Origin: Poecilobothrus nobilitatus
Taxonomy: Eukaryota > Arthropoda > Insecta > Diptera > Dolichopodidae
Assembly: GCA_947095535.1 (NCBI GenBank)
Contig: OX352773.1
Coordinates: 31,765,398 to 31,829,397, forward strand
Direction of reading: 5' to 3'
Length of the DNA: 64,000 nt
The notes under the pieces are model-generated. The model did not search any database and was not told the origin of the DNA. It saw only the letters and a program-made list of their open reading frames with translations. Shown in pieces: positions 36,473-49,188 of this stretch (position 1 is its first letter; each line of letters starts with the position of its first letter). Made by a program: the position numbers and the translations under genes.

Positions 36473-36787
36473 AAACAGTTGCATATTTTTATAAATACAT
36501 TAAAAAAATAAAATAGTTTGCCTTAGTAGATCCAATAAAAATTCTAGCGTCATTTCTGTTAACGTAAAGTAAAACACAATTCAAAAATTATAGTGCTTAC
36601 ATTTTAGATTAAAAACTTCAAATTATTCAAAAATCAAAAGTTTTAATTTATCTTTAAATTTGTATAGGATATTCAGTATAATAATTTGCAATAAAAAATT
36701 GAATGTAGGATAACGACAAAAAATAAAATTCTTTAAAAACGGAAAACTATGAAATAACTTTAAATTGGAGGAAAATTTTTGAATAAC

Positions 36788-36789
<2 letters not shown>

Positions 36790-36826
<37 letters not shown>
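36790..36826. repeat. (AT)n microsatellite
   Basis: About 18 uninterrupted AT units. Confidence 0.9.
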
Positions 36827-36830
<4 letters not shown>

Positions 36831-36946
36831 TCATTTTTGATTATTATTCAATTCAGGAAATGTTTGAATTTTTTTTTTTTTGTTTTATTGTGATAAAATG
36901 AAATTCATTCAGAAATTAAATAATTTATATACATTATAATCGCTTA

Positions 36947-36966
36947 TGTGTGTGTGTGTGTGTGTT
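36947..36966. repeat. (TG)n microsatellite
   Basis: About 10 uninterrupted TG units. Confidence 0.9.
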
Positions 36967-37194
36967 TAAAATGTATAAAATAAAAGTTAGATAGAATGCT
37001 GTAATAAATGAACAGAATACCTTATTATTGATATAAAGTTTTTTATTTAATTTTTATTTTAATATTTATTCAAAAATGGATTAGGGACAATTCAATAAAA
37101 TACTGTTTTATCTAAAGTCTAAGTGGGCAGAAAATTGAAACTTTGAAAGTTGTTAAAATTGTTCTTACTTATTTGTCCTTTTTCTTTATTTATT

Positions 37195-37400
37195 TTTTTT
37201 GCGAGAGTAGATGGGAATCATCGAAGGCACTATAAAGGAGTGAAAACGAGCCCGAGTCCTCTATGAGTGTGTGGAACTTTAACCCACTAAACACCACCTC
37301 TCTTTTTTGACCAAACAATAGGCTATACGACCTTTAGTACTAATGTACTGCCTGGTCGGAGGAAGTTGAGTTAAGGAATGAAAATAGATTTCAAATTGGC
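37195..37400 (-). other. GC-richer island, possibly an old LINE 3' end
   Basis: Noticeably higher GC than its surroundings, with no long frame on either strand. On the minus strand GGTGGTGTTTAGTGGGTT followed by TTCCACACACTC resembles 3' untranslated tails of some R1/I-group LINEs, from memory of their style rather than any alignment. It could equally be a fragment of another old element. Confidence 0.2.
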
Positions 37401-38810
37401 AGGCATATTGTGAACGAAGTTGTTAATATTTTAGTCATAAATCAAAATCTAGGAATATATTTCTTTTCTACTATAAGTGGTTGTGACTATATGGGATGGG
37501 ATAGGGTTGGGAAAATATTGTTTAGAGTCATCTTAAAATTGTAAAATTGTAAATCTGGCATCTGGCAAATTGTAATTAATTAACATATTGGATTGTAATG
37601 AGTTTAACATTTTTGCAGTTCTGAGAACAAATAATGCAATATCCGGTAGAGTACCACTTAGGTAATTCTTAGGTAATAGCAATTGAAGGCTCTCTATTAG
37701 TATGTTGGAATTGTTTGAGAGGAGGTATTAATGATTTAATTTCATGTGTGCAATGATCATTAACTACAAGATACTTATAAAAAAAAGAGAAAGAGAATAG
37801 TGATGATCTAAATTTTATTTTTGGAGTTATTGTTTTAGAATTCTGTTAACTTCAGTATTAACTTCAGTACTTCAGTTCAGTTAAATAATTCAAATTCATG
37901 AAATTATCAATACTCTAATTATTACCCCAAATCTATTATTTATTCCTAAATACCTCTAATTGGATTGAGTTAGCATTAGCATTTGAAAAAAAAATTTTGT
38001 TTTAGTGAATTTTAGGTCAAATTGCTTGAGATAAAAAAAAAACCCAAGTCTTAATCCTAATTTCTTAGATAAATGACACAGTTTTTGAGTAGAAAAATAT
38101 TAATTTATTAAATTTCTTTTTTTATTCTCTTTTTCAGGATTTTTCATTTGTGCAGTATTTTTGTGCCTATATCCTTTATTTTAATCCATTTCAATTTAAT
38201 TTATATATGTACATAAATAAATATATATTTTGTGATTTTTAAAAGTTTTGATATTATAAATAAGATTTTTTTTTTGTTTAAAGAACTGTATTAAAATCTT
38301 TTCAATTATTTTTCATTTAATATTTTTGAGTTTTTTCTTTTTGTTTTGGAGAAAAATCTGAAAAATTAAAGAAATTGAAAACTTGCCAAGGAAATTAAAA
38401 TTTCAAAAGCAATTCAAATATTTAGTTTCAAAATAAAATTTTTTTTTATTGATATCTTGACAATTAGAATTAAATTTTCTATTTGAAAGTATAAGGGATA
38501 TCCTTATTTTAGACCAACATTTTCATTTTTCTTTAATCAAATTTTGTGTGTTTTTTTTTTTTTTGGTATAGAATGTATGTTACAAGGTAAAAAATTTCAA
38601 TATCATAGGAAATTGATTAAATTCAAAAAAATCAAAATGTAAAACTACTGAAAAAAATAACAGATTCAAGTGTTTGTTTTTGAAAATTCAAGAAATTTGA
38701 TTATGCATTCGAACATATTATTATATATATAATCGAACAAATTGAATTTCTTTTCTTTAACACAATATAAGATATCTTGCAGGTTTTAGGTAAAAAAAAA
38801 ATTCTTTTTC

Positions 38811-39288
38811 TCTTCTATGGAACATAGCTACATGTAGACTTTCACAAATCCTCACCAATTTTCTCTATCTTGCGCTTTCTTTCAATCTTATTTTGGATGC
38901 TTCTTCTACAAGTCATTTTAGATTTCACGTTTCTTCTGATTTGGGAGCTCCTGTCCAACGCCAGACGTGCCACTGATGTTGTTGAGCATCTAAAGATATG
39001 ATCGATCCATCTCTATTTTGTTCTTTGAATTTGTATTTGAATCGGTTCTTGACTGATTCTTAACATGTTACCAAGCAGTACTCACTTTCATAGAATCGTA
39101 CACATTTCACTCGCGTGTTAAATTTTCTTATTTTAGTGACTCGGACTATATATGCGGTGTTTTAAAGGTTTCCCATAATCTTTCGAAGTCCCATTTTGCT
39201 TTTGAAATTTTGTGCTCTATATTTTTTGATTCTCCTCCGTTTCGTTAATATATTTCCAAGGTATTCATATTCATTTTGTACTGTTGAG
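38811..39288 (-). pseudogene. RTE-like LINE reverse transcriptase C-terminal remnant
   Basis: Read on the minus strand from 39288, pieces in different frames line up in the order of the C-terminal part of an RTE-type LINE polyprotein. First comes NEYEYLGNILT, then after a frameshift NGGESKNIEHKISKAKWDF, then KFNTRVKCVRFYESEY (the usual FNxNVKxVLLYGSE region), then RWIDHIFRC and ARLALDRSSQIRRNV followed by TCRRSIQNKIER (the usual RWIGHxLR…ALDWxPQGRR…TWRRSIxxEIE). Traces of the terminal LCSIEE lie near 38811. At least two frameshifts and several stops make it dead. It is 5' truncated and followed upstream only by AT-rich DNA. Confidence 0.75.
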
Positions 39289-42200
39289 GTAAAATATAAT
39301 ATTAATATTTCTTTAAACTTTTTTATTAAGTTTAAAATAAAGAAATCATAAATTAATTGATGAAATTTTAATAATTTAAATAGATTAAAGATTAATAAAA
39401 TTTTTTAATTGATTTTCAACAATTGGAATTCCAATAAAGAAATAAATTTTCATAAAAATACTGACATATTATATTTCCAGCCAAAAAAAATTCCAATCCA
39501 AAATAATATTTCTTTTTTGTTATTAAAAATACAAAAAAAAAAAAAAACAAGTAAAATAATATTTTTATTTTAAAGTGTTTCAACTTTTACACCATAATAT
39601 AAACAATAAAGGGTTCTTTTCCCTTTTTAATCCATTGAATTTAACAAGAAAAAAATCTTAAAACTATCAAAAGAAAATTGGCAATCTTCAATTTTCACCC
39701 TTGACATTTTTTTTTTTTTATTTTTTTTAAATTTAAATTATAATTTAATCGTAAAAACGGATTTTTCTTTCATTTTAAGTTCAAGCTATTGAACTTATAT
39801 TATTGAGAATTTCATGTCAGACTTCCTGCCTTATTCTTTTGCTGTTTTTATGTTTTATGTTTTTTTTTTCTATTTTGTAAGGAATGAAATTCAAATTTTT
39901 TATGTTTTTTTTTGTATCTCTGTTGTCATCAACCAGTATTTGCCACCCGTTATCTAAATCCTTTTAATGAACAGTATAAAACAAAATTCTTTTAATATCC
40001 ATGTTGTGGCATTCTAAATTTTAGTTTAGGTGTGTGGAATAGAGACTAAATATAGTTAGATAAAATGATTAGGATGATAATTTGTGTCATTTTTGATTTA
40101 ATATGTATGCACCATATAATTCAATACTTGTATATCCCAATTAAATGTTTGTAAGTTTACACTACTGGCTACCAATTTCTTGGGCATTTTTATTTGCTGC
40201 ATTCATCGATTTAAAAGTTTTACATTATTACAAACTGATTGCAGAGTTTTAATTTAAATTTTCTAATTAAATGTTAGAATTGTTAAAGTGAAATGGATCC
40301 TCTTTAGATTTATTAATCGTCAAGTATAAATGCTTAGTGCACTATAGTCTAGATTCAAAATATTCATCTTTATAACAACTTTTAATTTTCTTGAATTTTA
40401 ACTGTTTTCGCTTTAATTCTTTGTTATCGCTTATCGCGCTTATTATATTTTGTCCCTCGATGTACATATTAAACTACCCACCTTATACTACCATATTATA
40501 CTTTACTATCACATTTATTCTAATCCTTTCAATTTATATAATAAATATAAAAATCTTTAATACAAGTATTTTTCTGTTACATTTATAACCTTTTTTTTTT
40601 CTTGTTTTTTTTTTCTGTTTCTGTATCTGAAGATTTTCTGTTCTTTTAACTTTACGTTACGTACATTTGAACCACAATATGTCTTTAGATTTCCTGTTTT
40701 ATGAAAAAAAAAAAAATGATAATAAAAAATAAAATAAAAAAATATAAATAAATAAATAAATTCACACATTCAATATCCTTTATTATAATCCTTTTTTCTT
40801 TTTTTTTTTACTCTATTCATATACATAATAATATGTACATATATTTTGTTAAGTTTCTTTGCTTCTCGTGTATATGTCACATTTAAATTTTTGACTCCTT
40901 CTAATTTCATTCCAATTTCAATTCCATTCGATTTACATTTTCTTTTTTTGGTTTTTTGTTTTTTTTTGTTTATTTTTTTTTTAGTCCAATAATGGTTTGC
41001 AATACATTTTGATTCTTTTTAATCTTTTCGATTATTTCGATTATATAAAATTTTGTTATTTTTTTTTTTTATTTTCTTTAAACGTTCGGAACCTCCTTCC
41101 AATCTTTTTTAAAAGTGAAAATGTGATGGTAAAAAAAACAAAAACAGAAAAAATTGATATTCAGAACAAGAAAAGGGAGTTGTTTGCTAAATACAAAAAA
41201 AAAAATTAAATAGAAAATAGAAAAAATAAAGTAACAACTAACGTATTCAATAGATTTCGATTTCAATTCGATATTCATTGAAAGGATTTGATTTCGTTTT
41301 TTTTTTCCCTTTTTTTTCTTGTCTTTTCTTCTTATCTTTTATTTTCTATTTTGCATTCGTTTTTTTTTTCCAATCTGCAAAATAAAACCTCTTTAATGCC
41401 TTTAATTTTCCTAGTTAAAAAAAAATATATATATATAGGATTTGTTTTTTTTTTTTTTGCTTTTTTCTAAGGTTACCATTCGACTACAAATTTTTTTGCA
41501 AATGAAAAGACTAATGTGCATTTTCAAAGGATCTTCATAAAGGATTTTAAAGCTAATTTAATTTCAGGTTCAGGAAAGGTTTGGATGTTGTAAAAATAAA
41601 TTAATGTGATTGTTTTTCTATCTATCTAAGGTTAAATATGTACATAAGACACTATTTATTGCTATAACAGAAGAAGTTGTAAAAAAAGTTATATGAATTA
41701 AAAGATTAGATACTTTTAAAAGAACAAACCATGAAAAATAAAATTTATACAGCAGATTAAATGGGCTCTTTAATATTTACAACTAAATAGAAATTTAGGA
41801 ATGTCTGGCTTCCCTAATTTAATACAACTCTATTGTATATAATTGCCGTTACTATTAGGAGGGTGTTGTATAACAAAAGTTATATTTTTTAATAGAAAAT
41901 TTTTTTCGAAGTTATTTTTTGAAAGATAAAAGAAAATCGAATAAAATATATAGTAAAAAACCGTTAACATTTTAAAAAATATTCGCCTTTTACTTATATA
42001 GATGTATTTTTTAACTACGATTTTTTAATATTATTTTTAATATGTGTACAATTTGATTTTTCTTTAATTTCTATAAAAAAAATATATGTAGGTATATTTA
42101 ATATTTTTTTATTTTTTGGAAATATCAGACTTTTGAATCTTGAATACGAAAAAGTTTAACATTTTTTTCCTTTTTCTTGTTTTTTTTTTTTTTTTTGCTT

Positions 42201-45200
42201 TATTGAAAGAATAGAGGAAATCCTAAAAGGATAAAAATCACTTTGACACAAAAAGTCAAAGTCATAACAGTAAATATTTTGAAGATTGTTTTCAATTTAC
42301 CGTTTTATTTTTTAATATTGTTTTTGTTTTTTTTTATTTTCTGTCAGCTCATCTGTATTCAATGACTTCATCTATACGAAAACGCGTTGAACTGTACATT
42401 GAACGTGAATACAATAAACGTTAATATGAATAGAGTTTTTTTTTTTTGGAATGAGATGTTATTGTGTCTGTTTTCTTGCGTTTTTTTTTTTCACAGCCTT
42501 TTAAGATTAAAAATGAGACTATTAAGATACTTTTTTGATGAATGATAAGATTAATAAAAATGCAAAAATGAAAAAAAAAATAATAAAAACAAAAAAAAAA
42601 AAAGAAAATAAATTTACAAAAGTTTTAAGATAACACTGAAGTAAAACGAAAAAAAAATTACAAAATAGCAATAAGATTACTTTAAATGATTTCGTTTTAT
42701 AGGAAAAATTTGATTTAGAACCATTAAGTTGCAAATGTAAGTGGAAGTATTATAGAAGATTTTCAAAGTTTAATATTAAAAATTTTAAATTTAAAATTTT
42801 ATCTCTTCGAATTTAAAATTTTTTGATTCATTTGAACCGAACGATGTTTGTTTAGACTTTTTTATCTTCAAGTTCGACTTTACCTTAAAACTTACTTACG
42901 TATTTAACCGGCACTAATTTGGTTTCAAATAGTAATCTATAGAATTAAGGATTTTTATAGAAAATATATTAAAAAGATTTTTTTCCCATAAGTTCTATAA
43001 ATTTAATATCCTTTTTATATTTTAAAAATTTTTTCTATCATCATTATATTGCAATATAATGTGCTAAATATTTTATGTGTGTCAACAGAATTCTTCATTC
43101 AGCTGATCAAAATTAAATATCAACCATTGCACAAGCTATTGAGACTTACATTTTTGTTATGAACGGAAACGATTAAAAATGAATTAAATTTATTAAGCTC
43201 GAAATGCTTTTAAAATTTTTTTTTTTTAAATTATTATGTTAAAATCAAGTTTTTTATTGAACATTTAGTTCAAGACTTTAAAACTTAGACAAAAACTACA
43301 TTTTAAAAAAAAAATCTTTTAAATCTTATATTTTTTAAAATATAAAAAAAAAACATAAAAATCACTTTATAAATACATTAAAATCTTAAATTTTTTAAGT
43401 ATTTTTTTAAATGGAATGTTGGCGATGTCCTTTGAAAATGATCTTAATATATTCATATATGTATATGAAGGACATACCCGCAGTTTCAATCTGTTTTTTT
43501 TTTTTTTTCTTTCGCTTAAATTATAATTAAAAATTTTCGTTTTTATTTTAATTTCAAATTCCTTTTCAAAGCTAATGTCATATTATATATCTACAATAAT
43601 ATAAAATATAGATTTTTATTCCTATTTTTTTTTTTGTTTCTTTGTTTGTTTGTTTGTTTGTATGCTGTTAACTCATATCAATAATATGTTTTTCAATAAT
43701 ATTGAAATCAAGGATCTTTTGTCTGGTTTTTAATGACCTTCTATAATATTGAGAACGTGTATATGATTATATATATAAAATAGATACTCGTATATAATAC
43801 AATTTTTGTTTTATTTTATTGTACAAATGGACTGTTTACATATGTATATGTATATGTACCATCAAATAAAAAATTTAAATGTGAATTAATGTTTGAATTA
43901 ATTAGGGTTACCAGCTATATTGAATATAATTTAAGAATTAAATGAGTGTATGTTCAAGAAAAAAAATTATGAAGTTACAAAGTGACTTATAGATACGTTA
44001 CAACGCCTCCCCGATTTTTTAAAAATTAATAACTATTTTATAATTATTTAAGAATGATGATTGCTTGTAAGAAAAAAACAAAAATATAAAAGATCCTTAT
44101 AATCCTTAAAAAACTTGAAAAATTCTTTACATAGGTCGTAATATAAAAAAACAAATCTTTAGATGTAGAGGTTTTCTTTTAGGATAGAAGCGCTATAAAT
44201 TGTCGTGCCTTGCCAATTACCAAAACGATATTAAGTCATTTTTACTCGAATTGCTATGATTTCCTATCCTATGGGTCCTTGTAATTATTATAAGTATTTA
44301 AAAAATAGAAAAAATACGTTTATTCATGACATTTCGTACAACATTTTAGATATCCTTTATATATTAAATTTTTTTTATATTTTTTATTTTTTTAAATGGC
44401 ATCAAAAACATATGATAGATATATATTTTTTTTTTGTTAAGACTTTTGCATTTTTTGTTTATTGTTTTTTAATTTAAAATCAAAAAAAAAAACCATAGAA
44501 AATTCTGTGTGGGAAAGAATTTTGTTTTGTACATATGTGAATTTAAAAAAAAAAAAAAAAAAAAACTAAAAATTGTGTCACGATATAAAGAATGTATTTT
44601 TTTTTTTTCTGTTTTTGATTTTTGTATAAATGGAAAATGTTTAAATGGAGGAATAAAATGAAATGGAAGAAGAAACCACATTGTCCTTGGTATTCTAGAT
44701 TTTAAGTTTTTTTAATATATGGAAATTAAAAACAAAAATAATTTTTATACAAAAAAATATGTTTATTTGATTGTTTTTTTGTTTCATGTGTTTTTTTTTT
44801 ATTTATAACTTTCTTCTTTTTTTACGTCATGTCTTTGCTTTTCATTTGATATGTTTTCAAATTTTTTTGTTTTGGTGTTTTCTTAAATATAACTTTAGTT
44901 TTTTTTTTTTTTTTTCATTCAATAGTAAACATTTTCTTTTTGTTTTTTAAGATTTAATCGTGTCAAAACCAAATAAAAAAAAAAAATATAAAAATAAAAA
45001 TAGTAAAATTAATATACATATATGCATTCATATTATGTTATATTCATTATATGTATCTAATTCCACAGCTGGACATACATTTTCGAAAAAAATTTTCTAG
45101 ATATGAATGTACCAGTATCCTGTATGGTGAATAATGTGACATAAATTTGTAGGAATTTTAAAAATTTTAAAATTTTATAAATAAATTATGATATTAAAGT

Positions 45201-45280
45201 TTGAAGGAAGGATCTGTTATTCTTTTTTGGTTATAGTATTTCTTAAAACTTAAAAATCTGCTACAATTTTAGTATATTCT
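39289..45280. other. AT-rich DNA, no gene
   Basis: Six kilobases of homopolymer-rich filler. Frames at 40391-40588, 40557-40769, 40997-41209, 41078-41278, 41288-41470, 42522-42734, 44256-44477 and 44469-44681 are Phe/Ile/Lys-rich readings of T or A tracts; several oppose each other on both strands. A (TTTG)n run lies at 43641-43660. No transposon family, RNA gene or exon was recognised. Confidence 0.4.
43641..43660. repeat. (TTTG)n microsatellite
   Basis: Five uninterrupted TTTG units within a longer T-rich stretch. Confidence 0.8.
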
Positions 45281-45313
45281 ACACACAGACTACGTTACAA
45301 TATAGCAAAAAAA
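45281..45313 (+). repeat. Short dispersed repeat, copy 1 (partner at 47897)
   Basis: ACACACAGACTACG, then TACAATA-AGC and a run of A, recurs 2.6 kb downstream in the same orientation with about three substitutions. Confidence 0.5.
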
Positions 45314-47896
45314 ATCTAAAAATTGTTTTCTTCAAAGTGAAATTAATATGGGAAATGTGAAATAAAACTTTTCTATTAAAAAACTAAGAAAAAAGTTCAT
45401 TGCTTCCAAAAGGATAAACGAAAAGATCAAATATATAGGTATTAAACACAGATGTTATGGTTAATTTTTAATTTAAGTCAGGGTTGCAATTTGTGGCAAC
45501 TCTAATTCGACTCTTATCAGTTCTTATAATACAAATGAATGTATTCTTTGTATATGAAACCACTCTGGTATTACAGCAGGATGTTTTAATAGGAGACATC
45601 ACTGATTGCAGGCCAACAAAGGGATAGTCATTGGGTCGAATGCATAAAAGTGATCTTAAACTCAAACCTCACTTTTTCAAACAAAAATAATTCAAGCTCA
45701 GTTTTATGCATTCCAGCCATTATCTGCAGAATTAAAAAAAAAGAAAATCAAAATTTCTTTAACATTATATCAATTAGTAACCAGTTACCAGTTACTTAAC
45801 AATATAATTAATATTGTGGGGCATCCAAGCCAAATATTAATTAATGCTATATAATCATGTAACAAAACAAAAGTTAATATACCCAATGTTTATAATGGTA
45901 CCTAACTTACTACCTATATTTAAAAAGACAGCCGTGAAAATTTTGTGTATCTTAAAAAAGGACTTTTTTATTCCTTGTTTTATTATCGTATACTAAACAA
46001 ATGGATATTCAAGAATTCATTAGTTGTTTTATTTTTCTAACATAAATTTTAAATGTGCGTTCAGAAAATGCATTAAATTTTGTTTTTAAGAATCAAAATA
46101 AAAACAAATCCTATATTTAATGTTTTATTATAATTTTTTTTTGCTTTAATTTCTTTTTGTTTTTTTTCCTTGCTTTAATTTTTAAGAGAAAATAAATAAA
46201 AATTTTTACAATATAAATTTAGCAACAATAAAGAAAAACAAAAATTAAGTCGAAACTAGAATTGACATGCGATTGTGTAACATCAAATAAATGATTAAAT
46301 GGAATTAAATGTTTTAAGATAAATGAGTATATTTCCATAACACTATATAATGTTTTCTAATCTTAGACTGAAAGATTAGTTGAGAGTAGTATTGGGAGTA
46401 TTTGGTAAATAGAACTCAAATGTTTTTTTGTTGGTAAACCAAACTATAATTTGCTGAAATTTTTTAATTAAAGGCTTTTGTTGCAGTCACCTAATCTTTC
46501 TCAAAGACTGATGTAGTTGGGAGTAGAAAAAAGTAGTTTACTCTAAAAAGGGAACGGAAACAATATTGGACTGTTATTAAACAAACCTTAGATATTCACA
46601 TCGCTTAAATTATTAGATATTAGGAACATGTTATATGAGCTTAAATTTAAACACAAAAAAATATATTCCTTCAAAAACTAATTCTGAGTAAAATTTTATT
46701 TTTTCTATTTTATGTTTTACTTAGAATTTTTTTCCTATTTAGAATAAAAAAAATCTTAAAACAAAAATTATATTGAACAGTGTAGGGAAAAGTAGCTAAA
46801 AATGATTTCGAGAGACTAAAGAATTTCCAAAAACTCAAAATATACATTATATGTTTTTCCAAATATTGGTTATTTTTTTAAAATTAAAAAGGACTTTAGT
46901 ACATAGAGTTTAAAAATGGACTGTCTTTTTCCAGGATTTATGATTCAAATTTTTTTCTTCAACGGAAACAACAAGTATCTTAAAATGACTTATTCTTAAT
47001 TTTGACCTAAAATTCTCGAAATACTTGAACATGTTATATGTTCCTCTACAACTTAAAATCCACAATGTCAAAACTGTTACGTTTTTTTATAACTTCAATT
47101 TTTCGCACCAGAACACCACAAACAACTAATTGCTTGAATTTTTCTTTGGGTGTCCTCTTTTTCATAAAAAAAAAAATCATTTCATTTAGATTAAATCAGT
47201 GTTTATGATATTTCCGATACATCCTAATAAAGTTTATAATTAATTGTTAATTATTTACTATACACATATAGTTTTTGTTAGTTTTAAAACATTTTTCCTT
47301 TCAGTTTTATTCAATCATTGTTATGACTTAAGGAATGTTTGTCTCAAATTTTAAAACGCTTTCTAGTAACCTAATTTTTCAACTAGAACAGAGGGGAAAT
47401 AAAAAAAATAAGAAAAAATATAATAAAAACAAAATTAATGGCAAAAAAAAAAACGAAACAAACAAAATTTAAACGGAAAATGAATAAAATAAAAACAGAA
47501 AAGAATCTGAGAGATGAAAGATTTTCCGACATTTTTAAATTTTCCATTTTATTTTTTCACTATTTTATTTTTTTTGTTCTTTTTTCCTGTTTGCTTCTAT
47601 GACTTGAATTTATTCTTGCGAAAAATTCAAAGTATTTTTATAATTATTCTTAACCTCAAATGTCAGTTTTGGTCGAAGGACAATTGCACATAGTATAAAA
47701 TAAGAAAAAAAATAAAAAAAAAGTTGTAAAATTAAATGAAAAACAGTACAGTTATAGATGAAAAGTAAAAGGATAATAGAAAAAAAAAAACAAAAATAAA
47801 GGAAGAATTTAACAAAAAAAAGAAAAATTTGAATTACTTTTGGAAATTGTTACGAATTTTTGAATTTTTTTTTTCGGTTGTTGGTGAAATTTTTCA
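45314..47896. other. AT-rich DNA between short repeats, no gene
   Basis: The minus-strand frame 45468-45665 is less low-complexity than most (…CIRPNDYPFVGLQSVM…) and lies in a slightly GC-richer patch that begins with AGGGTTGCAA, a sequence reminiscent of hAT ends, but no matching right end was found. A dispersed repeat copy lies at 46375-46540. Confidence 0.35.
46375..46540 (+). repeat. Dispersed repeat, copy 2 (partner at 23814)
   Basis: Shares ATTAGTTGAGAGT, a GGGAGT…AAATAGAAC segment, TCTTTCTCAAAGACTGATGTAG and GGGAGTAGAAAA with the 23814 copy, in the same order. GAAAGATTAG near 46370 recurs in inverted form near 46490, so the unit may be a worn foldback element. Confidence 0.5.
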
Positions 47897-47929
47897 ACAC
47901 ACAGACTACGGTACAATACAGCCAAAAAA
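47897..47929 (+). repeat. Short dispersed repeat, copy 2 (partner at 45281)
   Basis: ACACACAGACTACGGTACAA, then TACAGCC and an A run; about three differences from the 45281 copy. It is followed by a long T run. Confidence 0.5.
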
Positions 47930-48794
47930 AAGTTTTTTTTTTTTTTCGTTTTTTTGCCTGTAGAATGGAGTGAAAAGAGGGTGAAATGAAAAAGAAAGAA
48001 GAAAAAAAGGGTAATTATAATTAAATACAGAATATAATGTTTTTTTTTGACTGTTATTTTTCTTGTTTTCCTGGAATTCAGGATTAAAACAAAAAAAGAG
48101 TTTTAAATGCTTTATTTGGAAAGAATTTTGTTTTTACGATTTTATTTTATTTTTTTTTTGTTTATAGCAATTTATTGTATTTTTTGTTGATGTTGCTTGA
48201 AATTGCACTCAATGGTGTACAAAATCAAAACAAAACAAAAAAAAAAAAAAAATGGGACGAAAAATTTAAAGATTTAATTCGGAATATGAATTTTTTTTTT
48301 TTGGTTAAAAAGTTATAAAGTTTTAAAAGTTTATATGGTTTCTCTTTTGTTTTTATCTCTTTCTCTCTCTCTCTTTTAATATTTTATGTTTCATTTGAGT
48401 TCAAAGTTAATTTTTTTTTATTTTAATTGAGAGCTACTAGCAACTTTGTTACTGTTCTTTGAATTAAAAACTTTTTTGTACAACTTTGAGTAAAAATTAA
48501 TGATTTAAATGTGGATTTAAAAATTAAGAAATGGTTAAATAAGATTTAAATAGAATTGATATAGGTATACTACAAGTTTATTAATTTAATATAAAAAAAT
48601 ATGAAGTTAGAATTATGAGTTATATTTTCAGAAAAAATTAATAAAAAAGACTCAATGTCTGAAGTGTAATTATTTATTAATGATATGACGTTTACACATT
48701 TTTTCTTAAGTTCTACAGAACTTAGTGATGTGAACTTAAATTTATTCATTATTTGAATACAAAAAAATTTAAATAATTTATACATTTTCATTCA
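47930..48794. other. AT-rich DNA, no gene
   Basis: Homopolymer-rich; includes a (TC)n run at 48356-48374. The minus-strand frame 48570-48791 shows no domain. Confidence 0.4.
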
Positions 48795-48880
48795 TTTTAC
48801 TCATTTTCTAATGATTTCACTCATTTGCTAATAATTTTACTCATTTTCTAACGATTTTACGATTTTACTCATTTTCCATT
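48795..48880. repeat. 20-bp minisatellite, about 4 units
   Basis: TCATTTTCTA begins at 48801, 48821 (as TCATTTGCTA) and 48841, spaced exactly 20 bases, and again at 48869 after an 8-base insertion. The unit is roughly TTACTCATTTTCTAATGATT. Confidence 0.8.
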
Positions 48881-49164
48881 AATTAGTATTTGAAGACATA
48901 AATAAAATTGAATATGATATACGTATAAAATTTAAATTTTTAATAAAATTACTAAGAGTAACTGGAAAATACCAAAAAAAAAAAATTTTAATTTTGTATA
49001 TTTAAAATATTCCTGTTTAAAGCTTTATTATTTATTCAGTATATTCCTGAAATATGAAATTGCCGTACGTGTCTTATTACCAAAACACGATTACATTTAA
49101 TTTTTACTTTCTTTTATCCTTTCATTTTTATAATTTAGAATTTTATTTCATAGATGTTGTCAGC

Positions 49165-49188
49165 AAAAAAAAAAAAAAAAAAAAAAAA
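49165..49188. repeat. 24-base poly-A run
   Basis: Uninterrupted A homopolymer; no SINE or other retroposed body precedes it. Confidence 0.9.

Larger units (their letters stand above)
36473..38810. other. AT-rich DNA with microsatellites, no gene
   Basis: Holds an (AT)n run (36790-36826), a (TG)n run (36947-36966) and a GC-richer 200-base patch (37195-37400), all listed. A strong pyrimidine tract ending in CAG near 38138 looks like a 3' splice site, but no open exon follows. Confidence 0.4.

Noticed and set aside
38120..38139. Strong pyrimidine tract plus CAG as the start of an exon
   Set aside because: All frames after it close within a few codons and no 5' splice site follows at a sensible distance.
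45476..45500. AGGGTTGCAA…GGCAACT as hAT element ends
   Set aside because: The two parts are only a few bases apart and no distant right end or 8-base duplication was found.
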